64,000 nt of DNA from Salsipaludibacter albus (GTDB lineage: Bacteria > Actinomycetota > Nitriliruptoria > Nitriliruptorales > Nitriliruptoraceae), in NCBI RefSeq assembly GCF_019798055.1, contig NZ_JAHOPH010000001.1, positions 310,001 to 374,000 on the forward strand, in the 5' to 3' direction. The notes beneath the pieces were generated by a model, which made no database searches, was not told the origin of the DNA, and was given only the letters and a program-made list of their open reading frames with translations. Positions 28,157 to 37,163 of the stretch are shown here, piece after piece (position 1 is the stretch's first letter; each line of letters begins with the position of its first letter). A program made the translations under genes and the position numbers.

Positions 28157-28642
28157 ATGTCCGCCACGCCCACGCGCTCGCGTCGTGACCACGACGACGC
28201 CGTCGACCCGTCGACGGCGGACGACGCGACGGCGCCCGACCGGACGGGACCAGGGTCCGACCCGTCGAGCCCGACGTCCACGGGCCACGCTCGTGATCGT
28301 GGGACCCTCGACCGGATCGCCCGCCGCGTGCTCCTCCTGCGCGACACCGAGCCCCGGGCCCTGTTCGACATCCAGGGCTCGCTGCTCCTGTCGTGCATCC
28401 GGTGCATCCTGACCTACGTGGTCATCCCGATCGCCGTCCCGCTGGTCAGCTGGGCCGAGGTGGTCGCGACGCCCCTGTCGCTGGTCCTGTCGTTGATCGC
28501 CACCGGCATGGCCGTGCGGAGCCTGCGCCGGGTCTGGCAGGCAGACTGGCGCTACCGCTGGTCCTACACGGTGTTCATCGCCGTGGTGGTGATCCTCCTC
28601 GCCGTCGGCATCGCCTTCGACGTCCGGGCGTTGCTTCCCTGA
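28157..28642 (+). CDS. Small membrane protein with disordered N-terminus
   Basis: 161 residues; family not recognised. The first 60 residues are Asp/Ser/Thr/Pro-rich and probably disordered (DDAVDPSTADDATAPDRTGP). They are followed by LLRDTEPRALFDIQGSLLLS and three hydrophobic helices: CILTYVVIPIAVPLVSW, ATPLSLVLSLIATGMAVRSL and TVFIAVVVILLAVGIAF. The cytoplasmic loop RRVWQADWRYRWSYT is strongly basic/aromatic. It lies 44 bp after the EamA gene with a GAGG ribosome site and may be cotranscribed. The folded half looks like a conserved actinobacterial membrane protein. Confidence 0.7.
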   Translation: MSATPTRSRRDHDDAVDPSTADDATAPDRTGPGSDPSSPTSTGHARDRGTLDRIARRVLLLRDTEPRALFDIQGSLLLSCIRCILTYVVIPIAVPLVSWAEVVATPLSLVLSLIATGMAVRSLRRVWQADWRYRWSYTVFIAVVVILLAVGIAFDVRALLP

Positions 28643-28663
28643 TGGCTGGCCGTCGGTCAGCCG

Positions 28664-29197
28664 TCAGGCGGGGACATCGGCGAGGAAGCGGGCGACGTCG
28701 GACGGGGTGGTGAGGCGGATCGTCCGGGCGTGGGCCCAGTCCGGGTCGGTCGCCGCTGCCAGGGCCTTGCGGTGGTAGTTCGGCCACTGCGTCCAGGTCC
28801 ACCGCACGATGCTGCGCTCCGGATCGCGCGACAGCACGTTGCGCAACGACTCACGGTTGTCGTTCCACAGCGCTTCGCGCGTCACCAACCTGGACGCGGT
28901 GCGCCACACGACTCGCCTGGTCACGAGTGCGCGTGGGAGGTCGAGCCAGACCAGGGTGTCGACGCGCTCGCGCAGGACGGGCAGGGCGAGCCGGTAGTTG
29001 CCGTCCGCCACCCAGCGGTCCCCGGCGACCGCAGAGGCGACGGCAGCCCGGAAGTCGTCGTCCTCCGGCGCCTGCCATCCGGGCTGGTGGTACAGGGCGT
29101 CGAGCTCGACCCGCGGGACGCCCAGGCGCTCGGCCAGCGCCATGGACAGGGTCGTCTTGCCCGACCCCGAGCACCCCCGCACCAGGACGCGACGCAT
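28664..29197 (-). CDS. Adenylate kinase-like P-loop NTPase (FlaR/topology-modulation type)
   Basis: 177 residues. Walker A GCSGSGKTTLSMALAERLG at the N-terminus, then VPRVELDALYHQPGWQ, the substrate-lid strand typical of 'topology modulation'/FlaR-like kinases, WVADGNYRLALPVLRERVDT, and LVWLDLPRALVTRRVVWRT. These resemble nucleotide or small-molecule kinases, but no substrate has been fixed for the family. ATG at 29197 starts directly on MRRVLVRGCSGSGKTT. It ends 21 bp from the convergent small membrane gene and is 25 bp downstream of purD on the same strand, so it may be cotranscribed with it. Confidence 0.85.
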   Translation of the reverse strand: MRRVLVRGCSGSGKTTLSMALAERLGVPRVELDALYHQPGWQAPEDDDFRAAVASAVAGDRWVADGNYRLALPVLRERVDTLVWLDLPRALVTRRVVWRTASRLVTREALWNDNRESLRNVLSRDPERSIVRWTWTQWPNYHRKALAAATDPDWAHARTIRLTTPSDVARFLADVPA

Positions 29198-29222
29198 GGC
29201 CACGAGGGGCCCTCCCGTTCCG

Positions 29223-30497
29223 TCAGGTGGCGGCGGCGATGTCACTGCGTCGGTACAGGCCGTCGAAGCTGATCTCGTCGGCTGCGGCGTAGGCGGCGGC
29301 TCGCGCCGCGTCCACGTCGGCGCCGCGACCGACCACGTCCAGGACCCGGCCACCCGCGGTCACCAGGCGATCGTCGGTCCGGGCGGTCCCGGCGTGCACG
29401 ACGTGGGCGTCGTCACGCGCGTCGGCGGCGTCGACCCCCCGGATCGGGACGCCGGCCTGGTAGTCGCCCGGGTAGCCGCCCGACGCGAGGACGACGGTCA
29501 CGAACGCGTCGTCGTGCCAGTCCACCACGACGTCGGCCAGCGACCCGGTGGCCGAGGCCCACAGCAGGTCGCCGAGGTCACTGGCCAGCCGTGGCAGGAC
29601 CACCTGGGTCTCGGGATCACCGAACCGGACGTTGAACTCGATCAGCCGGGGGCCGCGGTCGGTCACGGCCAGCCCGGCGTACAGCAGCCCGCGGAAGGGC
29701 ATCCCCCGGTCGGCCATCACCTGCAGCACCGGTCGGAACACCGACCCGGCGAGTCCCTGCACCTCTGCATCGCCCAGCCCGAACCCCTCGACCGGTCCGT
29801 AGGCACCCATGCCCCCGGTGTTGGGGCCGGCGTCGCCGTCCTCGGCCCGCTTGTAGTCCCGGGCCGGCGCGAGGAGGGTCACGTCGGTCCCGTCACAGAC
29901 GCCGAACACCGACCGTTCCGGACCGTCCAGGAACTCCTCGATGACCAGGTTCGCGCCGGCGTCGCCGAACACGCGTCGGACGAGCGCGTCGTCGACCGCC
30001 TCGCGAGCTGCGGCGAGGTCGTGGCAGACCCGCACGCCCTTGCCGGCGGCCAGCCCGTCGGCCTTGACGACGTAGGGGCTGCCGAAGCGGTCGAGTGCCT
30101 CGTGGGCCTCGGCGCGGTTGGAGGTCGACACGTACCCGGCCGACGGGGCGTCGGCCTCGGCCATCATCTCGCGGGCGAACGCCTTGGAGCCCTCGAGCCG
30201 TGCGGCTGCGGCCGACGGCCCGAACACCGGGACGTCACGCTGCGCCAGGACGTCGGCGACGCCGGCGACCAGCGGCGCCTCCGGTCCGACCACCACCAGG
30301 TCGATCCCACGCTGCGCGGCCAGCGCCGAGACCGCCTCGCCGTCGGTGGGGTCGACGTCGTGGATCGGCCCCAGGTCGGCCAGTCCCGGGTTGCCCGGGG
30401 CCGACTCGACCCGGTCGACCGAGTCCGACTCGGCCAGGCGAAGGCCGAGCGCATGCTCGCGCCCACCTCCACCCAGCACCAGTACGCGCCTGCCCAT
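29223..30497 (-). CDS. purD: Phosphoribosylamine-glycine ligase PurD
   Basis: 424 residues, the full length of GAR synthetase, which condenses phosphoribosylamine, glycine and ATP. It begins MGRRVLVLGGGGREHALGLR, followed by the ATP-grasp core YVVKADGLAAGKGVRVCHD, GANLVIEEFLDGPERSVFGV, the GARS signature GLLYAGLAVTDRGPRLIEFN and VRFGDPETQVVLPRL. Start ATG at 30497 is preceded by GGACCGG and, 10 bp further, a 13-bp tandem repeat. A downstream adenylate kinase-like gene may be in the same unit. The VOC gene diverges from it. Confidence 0.96.
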   Translation of the reverse strand: MGRRVLVLGGGGREHALGLRLAESDSVDRVESAPGNPGLADLGPIHDVDPTDGEAVSALAAQRGIDLVVVGPEAPLVAGVADVLAQRDVPVFGPSAAAARLEGSKAFAREMMAEADAPSAGYVSTSNRAEAHEALDRFGSPYVVKADGLAAGKGVRVCHDLAAAREAVDDALVRRVFGDAGANLVIEEFLDGPERSVFGVCDGTDVTLLAPARDYKRAEDGDAGPNTGGMGAYGPVEGFGLGDAEVQGLAGSVFRPVLQVMADRGMPFRGLLYAGLAVTDRGPRLIEFNVRFGDPETQVVLPRLASDLGDLLWASATGSLADVVVDWHDDAFVTVVLASGGYPGDYQAGVPIRGVDAADARDDAHVVHAGTARTDDRLVTAGGRVLDVVGRGADVDAARAAAYAAADEISFDGLYRRSDIAAAT

Positions 30498-30506
30498 CCG
30501 GTCCTC

Positions 30507-30551
30507 GATCTGCTCTGGGGATCTGCTCTGGGGATCTGCTCTGGGGATCTG
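30507..30551. repeat. 13-bp tandem repeat in the purD leader
   Basis: GATCTGCTCTGGG occurs three times in a row (30507-30519, 30520-30532, 30533-30545) followed by a 6-bp partial copy. It starts 10 bp upstream of the purD ATG, so it occupies the purD 5' untranslated region. Confidence 0.9.
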
Positions 30552-30623
30552 TTCGCGGTGTCCCGCGGCCCGGCGAGACCCCGCTGCGGGACCACGGCCG
30601 ACCGGCCTTGAGATCGTCACGAG

Positions 30624-30635
30624 CCTAGGCCTAGG
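30624..30635. promoter_or_regulatory. Palindrome between divergent purD and VOC genes
   Basis: CCTAGGCCTAGG is a perfect 12-bp palindrome containing overlapping TAGGCT/TAGGCC -10-like words on both strands, 33 bp before the VOC gene and 126 bp before purD. It may be a shared divergent promoter core. Confidence 0.35.
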
Positions 30636-30668
30636 GTCGGCACCGACCCGCATCGACAGGACCGACCA

Positions 30669-31130
30669 ATGGCCATCTCCGAACCCGCGACCGGGGTCAC
30701 GGCGTCCCTGACCGTCAGCCCGTGCGCCGACGCGATCGACTTCTACGTCGAGGCGTTCGGGGCCGAGGAGGTCGAGCCACGCATGGAAGGCCCGGACGGG
30801 ACGATCTGGCATGCCGAGATCGTGATCGAGGGGACCCTGATCATGCTCGGCGACGCCACCGACATGGCCCCGACCGACACCCCCGCGAGCCTGGGCGGCT
30901 CGACGTGTGCCCTGTTCGTCTACACCGACGACGTCGACGCGCTGTGGGAACGCGCCATCGCCGCCGGGGCCGAGGAGGTCTTCCCGCTCGAGGACCAGTT
31001 CTACGGTGACCGCGGCGGACGGGTCCGCGACCCCTTCGGCCACACCTGGGGCCTCGGCCAGCACGTCGAGGACCTCTCCCGGGAGGAGATGGAGCGCCGC
31101 ATGTCCGCCTGGACCGACGCGCGCCCGTAG
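30669..31130 (+). CDS. VOC-superfamily protein (PhnB/glyoxalase-like)
   Basis: 153 residues. TASLTVSPCADAIDFYVEAF followed by GAEEVEPRMEGPDGTIWHAEI is the first beta-alpha-beta-beta-beta module and ALFVYTDDVDALWERAIAAG with GDRGGRVRDPFGHTWGLGQH the second. The arrangement and the FGxTWxLxxH ending match PhnB/YdeI-like VOC proteins, which are mostly of unknown activity (metal-dependent isomerase or methylated-substrate binding). It ends before the symmetric repeat array at 31268-31345. Monocistronic. Confidence 0.85.
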   Translation: MAISEPATGVTASLTVSPCADAIDFYVEAFGAEEVEPRMEGPDGTIWHAEIVIEGTLIMLGDATDMAPTDTPASLGGSTCALFVYTDDVDALWERAIAAGAEEVFPLEDQFYGDRGGRVRDPFGHTWGLGQHVEDLSREEMERRMSAWTDARP

Positions 31131-31204
31131 GCAACGCATCCCTTCCGTACCAGGCAGCATCCGGGCGCATTGGAGTTGCTCGCTCCGCTCGCAACGTCCA
31201 CCGA

Positions 31205-31218
31205 CTCATCGTCCGATG
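31205..31218. repeat. Short inverted repeat in the VOC-purA gap
   Basis: TCATCGTCCGATGA has 6-bp arms around TC. A GTTGC/GCAAC pair with an 11-nt loop lies just before it (about 31173-31193). Both are part of the repeat-rich gap between the convergent VOC and purA genes. Confidence 0.5.
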
Positions 31219-31267
31219 AACACACCCGCCCTCCGCGCGCTCGAACCTGCAGGTCCCCACCGCCACC

Positions 31268-31345
31268 CGATGTGAGTTGGACGCACCGATGTGAGTTCGT
31301 GGCGCATGTGCAAGCAACTCACATCGCGATCAGCAACTCACATCA
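31268..31345. repeat. Symmetric four-copy GATGTGAGTT array
   Basis: CGATGTGAGTT occurs twice in direct orientation (31268-31278 and 31287-31297) and its complement AACTCACATC(G/A) twice (31316-31326 and 31335-31345). Both pairs have a 19-bp period and the whole is mirror-symmetric about 31306/31307. The inner pair can form an 11-bp stem with an 18-nt loop, and the outer pair can extend it. It lies between the convergent ends of the VOC and purA genes. Confidence 0.9.
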
Positions 31346-31393
31346 CGTCGAGGCGCCAGCGTGGGAGGGAGATCGCCACGGCGTGGCCCACGG

Positions 31394-33098
<1,705 letters not shown>

Positions 33099-33099
<1 letters not shown>

Positions 33100-34754
33100 C
33101 AGTTGCTCCCGTCGGGGCGCAGGTCGGCCCCGTCGACGTCCAGCAGGTCGAGGCAGTCAGCCGTGAGCCCGGGCTCGGAGGCGACGAGGAGCGGGTCGAG
33201 GCAGAAGTCGGCGAAGAAGTCGTCCTCGGCCGCCAGTTCGTCGACCACCGCCGGGTCGTCGACCACCCGCGACCAGCACTCCACCATGTCGGTGTCCGGG
33301 CTCGCGCCGCCGGCGCACAGCTCCTCGACGAAGAACCGGTCGAGCCGGGTCTCGAGGTCGGTCCCGGACCACTCGTCGGACAGGCCCCCGACGTCCTCGC
33401 CGTTCCACCCGAACTGGTCGGCCTCGAAGGCGTCCCGACCGCGGTACAGGTCGATGCCGGCGATGCCCGCCGCGACGTCCAGGCGCAGCACGTCCGCGTC
33501 CGGTGCGGCGGATGCCACGACCTCGTCCAGCCGCAGTCGCGTGCCCTCGGCCAGTTCCCGGCGCGTCACGATGGGCTCGCCGGTCTGCGGGTCGGTGCCG
33601 CTGGCAACGTGGACGTTGAGGGCGCCGATGCCGACCTGGCCGGTGATCTCGACGGTCACGTCCTCGGGCACCACGACGAGGGCGCGACCGATCCCGATGT
33701 CCAGGTCCACCGCGGCGTCCGGGCCGAGCGTGGCGTCCGCGAGGTCGACCTCGAGCTCACCGATCCCGTGACGGGCCTCCAGCGTCCCGTCCAACGTGGT
33801 CGCGGAGACCCGCCGCTCCCCGATGGTCGGGACGAGGTGCACGCCGAACGAGCCGGCCAGCTGCATCACGACGAGGACGCCGGCCAGGGCCATGGCCGGC
33901 AGCGACAGCCACTTGGCCCTGCCCCAGGCCGTGCCCACGAGCAGTCCTCCCGCGAGCACCAGCAGTGCCACGGCGACGAGGTCGGAGCCACGGACCGTCA
34001 GCACGTCGGCCACGCCGAGCGCCGCCACGATCCCGGTCACGACCAGGGCCACCGCCACCACGATCGGCCCGAGCCACGAGGGACGTGGCCGCGGGGCAGG
34101 CGGCACCCACCATCGCACCTCCGACACCGGTGCCCACGAGCCCGCCCCGGCGTCGTCGGCGAGGGGCGTCGTGGCCGAGCCCGCCGAACCCTCGGCAGCG
34201 CCCACGCCGAGCGCACCGGTCGCCCCGGTCTGCTGGCGCGCGCCCACCGCGGCCGTGGACGTCGCTGCCACGGTCGTGGCGCCGGTGGCACCGGCCGCCG
34301 TCGGACCACCCGCGGCACCGCCCGGACGCTGCCACAGGGCGGCGCCGATGGCGATCAGGGCGAGCGGGACGAACAGGCGGGGCGCGGGCAGGTTGGACAG
34401 CGCGATGATCCCGCCGACCGTCACGGCGGCGACACCGACCCAGAACCCGGTCCCTCGTTCGGCGGTCGTCGCCTCGCGCGGCGCCGGGCCCTCGACCTTC
34501 GGCAGGACGATCCACAGGATGACGTAGGCCAGCGCCCCGAAGCCGGCGGCGAACGTCGTGACCACGAACAGCACCCGCACGAGGACGGGGTCGATCCCGA
34601 AGTGACGACCCAGGCCGGCCGCGACCCCGGCGACCACGCGGTCACCGGAGCGACGCACCGGGCGGCCCGGTGGGGGCGGGACGGTGCCGTCGCCGGTGTC
34701 GGCGGCCCGGTCCGTGGCGGTGGGCGGGGGTGGCGGGAGGTCGGTCGGGCTCAT
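33099..34754 (-). CDS. PspC-domain membrane protein with LiaF-like C-terminal region
   Basis: 551 residues. After a Pro-rich start comes a PspC domain (RRSGDRVVAGVAAGLGRHFG, IDPVLVRVLFVVTTFAAGFG, AYVILWIVLPK), then further helices (FWVGVAAVTVGGIIALSNLP, PLALIAIGAALW), an Ala/Gly/Thr linker, three more helices (near WLGPIVVAVALVVTGIVAAL), and an extracytoplasmic beta region with LDGTLEARHGIGELEVDLAD and GQVGIGALNVHVASG, which resembles the DUF4097/LiaF C-terminal fold. In Firmicutes LiaF restrains the LiaS kinase. The divergent operon encodes a PspC-containing kinase and LuxR regulator, so an inhibitor role toward that kinase is a fair inference. The remaining Cys-containing C-terminus (CLDPLL, CLDLLD) is novel to me. 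Confidence 0.82.
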
Positions 34755-34872
34755 GGGGTCCTCGTCGAGCTGGTGGCACCAAGGTGCCGGTCCGATCGCC
34801 TCCGCCTGGTCAGGGGAGCCCCCCGGGCCCCCCTGAGACCACCGGGGATCCCGGGGCGAGTCGTGGGGACAA

Positions 34873-34889
34873 CCCCGAGGCCCTCGGGG
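34873..34889. promoter_or_regulatory. Palindrome in the PspC/kinase divergent promoter
   Basis: CCCCGAGGCCCTCGGGG has 8-bp arms around one C, 24 bp before the kinase start. A second inverted repeat, TCAGGGG (34810-34816) and CCCCTGA (34830-34836), lies closer to the PspC gene. These are candidates for sites of the cognate LuxR-type regulator. Confidence 0.4.
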
Positions 34890-34912
34890 GCGAGGTCCGG
34901 CATCATGGGGAC

Positions 34913-36289
34913 ATGCCAACCGACCCGCCCTCCTGGCCCGGCCACGCCGATCGGCCCCCGGGACCGTCGCCCGCACCGGGCACCGGCCCCCGACCGACCC
35001 TGCCCCCACCCGTGGCCGCCAGCCCGTGGCGGTTCCGTCGGGCCACCGACGACCGGCTCCTGCTGGGCGTCGCCGGGGGGATCGGCCAGCGGATCGGCGT
35101 GGACCCCCTGGTGATCCGGATCGCGCTGGTGGTGCTGACCCTCGCCGGTGGCGCCGGCCTGGTGGTCTACGGCCTGGGCTGGGTGCTGTCGGAGGACGCC
35201 CCGCCGGGGACCGCCCCCTCCGAGCCCGCCACCCTGGACCTGCGCCAGGCCGCCGCCGTGGGACTCGTGGCCCTGGGGTTGACCCTGCTCCTGCGCGGGG
35301 CGGGCCTGTGGTTCTCCGACGCCCTGGTCTGGCCCGCACTGATCGCCGGGACGGTGTCGGCCGTCATCTGGACCCGTTCCGGACCCGACCAGGGGTCCCG
35401 GGGTCGGCTCACCGAGTCGACGCCCGCACGGATGGTGCTCGCGGCGGTCCTGACCTTCGCCGGGCTGGTGTCGTTCTGGCTGATCGTGCCGGACCCGCGC
35501 CGGGTGGTCGTGCCCCTGGCCGGGATCCTCGTCGGCGGCGGCCTGCTGGTCACCCCACTGCTGGCCCGGATCTGGCGCAACCTCGAGGCCGAGCGTTCCC
35601 AGCGGGCCCGCCAGGCCGCCCGGGACGAGGTCGCCGCCCACCTGCACGACTCGGTCCTGCAGACCCTGGCCCTGATCCAGCGCTCGCCGGAGCACCGCCG
35701 GGCCGTGACCCTGGCCCGTACCCAGGAACGCGAACTGCGGGCCTGGCTGTACGGCGACCGCGAGCTGAATGGCCCCGGCCGCAGCCTCGCGGCGGCCGTG
35801 GACGACCTGCTCGTCGACGTCGAGACCGGGTACGCGATCGACGTCGACCACGTCGTCGTGGGCACCGTCGCCGACGTCGATGCCGATCCCCACCTGCCGG
35901 CGCTGCTGAAGGCCACGCGCGAGGCGCTGGTCAACGTGGCGAAGCACGCGGGCGTGGACCACGCCAGCCTGTACGTCGAGGTGGAGGACGACCGGGTCAC
36001 CGCCTTCGTCCGGGACCGCGGCCGGGGGTTCGACCCGGTGTCGGTCGGCGACGACCGCCACGGCCTGCGGCACTCGATCCACGCACGTCTCCAGCGTCAC
36101 GGTGGCGGTGCGCGGGTCACCACCTCGCCCGACGGCACCGAGGTCGAGTGCTGGGTGCCGCTCCCCGAGGACCACGACGGGGACCACGACGGGGACGCGA
36201 CGGAGGCGGCCGACGCCGACGTCGCCGTCGACCCGTCCGATCCCAGACCCCTCCACCACACCGACGTCGCGACCGAGGCAACGCCATGA
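34913..36289 (+). CDS. PspC-domain sensor histidine kinase (NarL-type partner)
   Basis: 458 residues. A Pro-rich N-terminus is followed by a PspC domain (RFRRATDDRLLLGVAGGIGQ, RIGVDPLVIRIALVVLTLAG, YGLGWVLSED), then four more membrane helices to about residue 220. The DHp motif AAHLHDSVLQTLALIQRS has the phospho-accepting H245 (HisKA_3), and the HATPase domain follows with TREALVNVAKHAG, VRDRGRGFDP and DRHGLRHSIHARLQ. The acidic, His/Asp-rich tail (about 60 residues) is unusual. The regulator gene starts at an ATGA overlap. With the divergent PspC/LiaF-like gene it forms an envelope-stress sensing module similar to LiaFSR/Psp. Confidence 0.93.
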   Translation: MPTDPPSWPGHADRPPGPSPAPGTGPRPTLPPPVAASPWRFRRATDDRLLLGVAGGIGQRIGVDPLVIRIALVVLTLAGGAGLVVYGLGWVLSEDAPPGTAPSEPATLDLRQAAAVGLVALGLTLLLRGAGLWFSDALVWPALIAGTVSAVIWTRSGPDQGSRGRLTESTPARMVLAAVLTFAGLVSFWLIVPDPRRVVVPLAGILVGGGLLVTPLLARIWRNLEAERSQRARQAARDEVAAHLHDSVLQTLALIQRSPEHRRAVTLARTQERELRAWLYGDRELNGPGRSLAAAVDDLLVDVETGYAIDVDHVVVGTVADVDADPHLPALLKATREALVNVAKHAGVDHASLYVEVEDDRVTAFVRDRGRGFDPVSVGDDRHGLRHSIHARLQRHGGGARVTTSPDGTEVECWVPLPEDHDGDHDGDATEAADADVAVDPSDPRPLHHTDVATEATP

Positions 36290-36939
36290 CCGCACACATC
36301 ACCGTCTTCCTGGTCGACGACCACCGGCTGTTCCGGACCGGGGTCCGTGCCGAGATCGGCACCCGCGTGCACGTGGTCGGCGAGGCCGGCGAGATCGACA
36401 CCGCGATCGCGGGACTGCGCCGCACGAAGCCCGACGTGGTGCTCCTGGACGTGCACATGCCGGGTGGCGGTGGGCGCGAGGTCATCCAGGGCGCGACCGA
36501 GGCCGGCCTCCACGACACGAAGTTCCTCGCGCTGAGCGTGTCCGACGCGGCCGACGACGTCATCGGCGTCATCCGTGCGGGCGCGCGGGGCTACGTCACC
36601 AAGACCATCGGACCCGACGACCTCGTGGACGCCATCCGTCGGGTCCACGAGGGCGACGCGGTGTTCTCGCCCCGACTGGCCGGCTTCGTGCTGGACGCCT
36701 TCGCCGGGTCACTGCCCGACGACCTCGACGTGGTGGACGAGGAGTTGGACCAGCTCACCGCCCGCGAGAAGGAGGTCATGCGCCACATCGCACGGGGCTA
36801 CACCTACCGCGAGACCGCGAACCGCCTGCACATCTCGATCAAGACGGTCGAGACCCACGTCTCCAACGTGCTGCGCAAGCTGCAACTGTCCAACCGCCAC
36901 GAGCTGACGGCCTGGGCGGCCAACCGCCACCTCCTGTAG
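36286..36939 (+). CDS. LuxR/NarL-family response regulator
   Basis: 217 residues. Receiver domain with phospho-acceptor D55 (VVLLDVHMPGGG), acidic pocket VDDH, ALSVSD with the switch serine, and lysine in YVTKTIG. The C-terminal LuxR HTH contains LTAREKEVMRHIARGYTYRE, TANRLHISIKTVETHVSNVL and RKLQLSNRHELTAWA. Start ATG overlaps the kinase stop (ATGA), so the pair is coupled. It would bind palindromes near 34.8-34.9 kb and control the divergent PspC gene or itself. Confidence 0.95.
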   Translation: MTAHITVFLVDDHRLFRTGVRAEIGTRVHVVGEAGEIDTAIAGLRRTKPDVVLLDVHMPGGGGREVIQGATEAGLHDTKFLALSVSDAADDVIGVIRAGARGYVTKTIGPDDLVDAIRRVHEGDAVFSPRLAGFVLDAFAGSLPDDLDVVDEELDQLTAREKEVMRHIARGYTYRETANRLHISIKTVETHVSNVLRKLQLSNRHELTAWAANRHLL

Positions 36940-37051
36940 CCACCGCTCACCGACGGCCTGTCGGTCCCCGACGTCGGATTCCCGCCCATCCGACCGGCAT
37001 CGTCCTGTCTCTGCCCCGGGCGGCCGCACCCGGGCTAGGATTCGCGCAGGT

Positions 37052-37073
37052 GTTCGGGCCTGGGGGCCCGAAC
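37052..37073 (+). other. Hairpin in the leader of the MFS-cNMP gene
   Basis: GTTCGGGCC, loop TGGG, GGCCCGAAC: a perfect 9-bp stem, followed by CGGGCTGGGGGAACGACCC. A TAGGAT -10-like word at 37036-37041 precedes it. The hairpin is 116 bp from the RR stop and about 90 bp before the MFS start, so it could be a terminator or a structured leader. Confidence 0.5.
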
Positions 37074-37163
37074 CGGGCTGGGGGAACGACCCATGGGCCA
37101 TGCCCTGGTCATGCCGGCACGTGTGCACGCGACGAGCACCCGACCGCCCCCGTGGGCACGGAC

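Noticed and set aside
37036-37091. c-di-AMP or other named riboswitch in the MFS leader
   Set aside because: The hairpin plus G-rich strand is suggestive, but I cannot match the conserved core of a known riboswitch. A covariance-model scan would decide.
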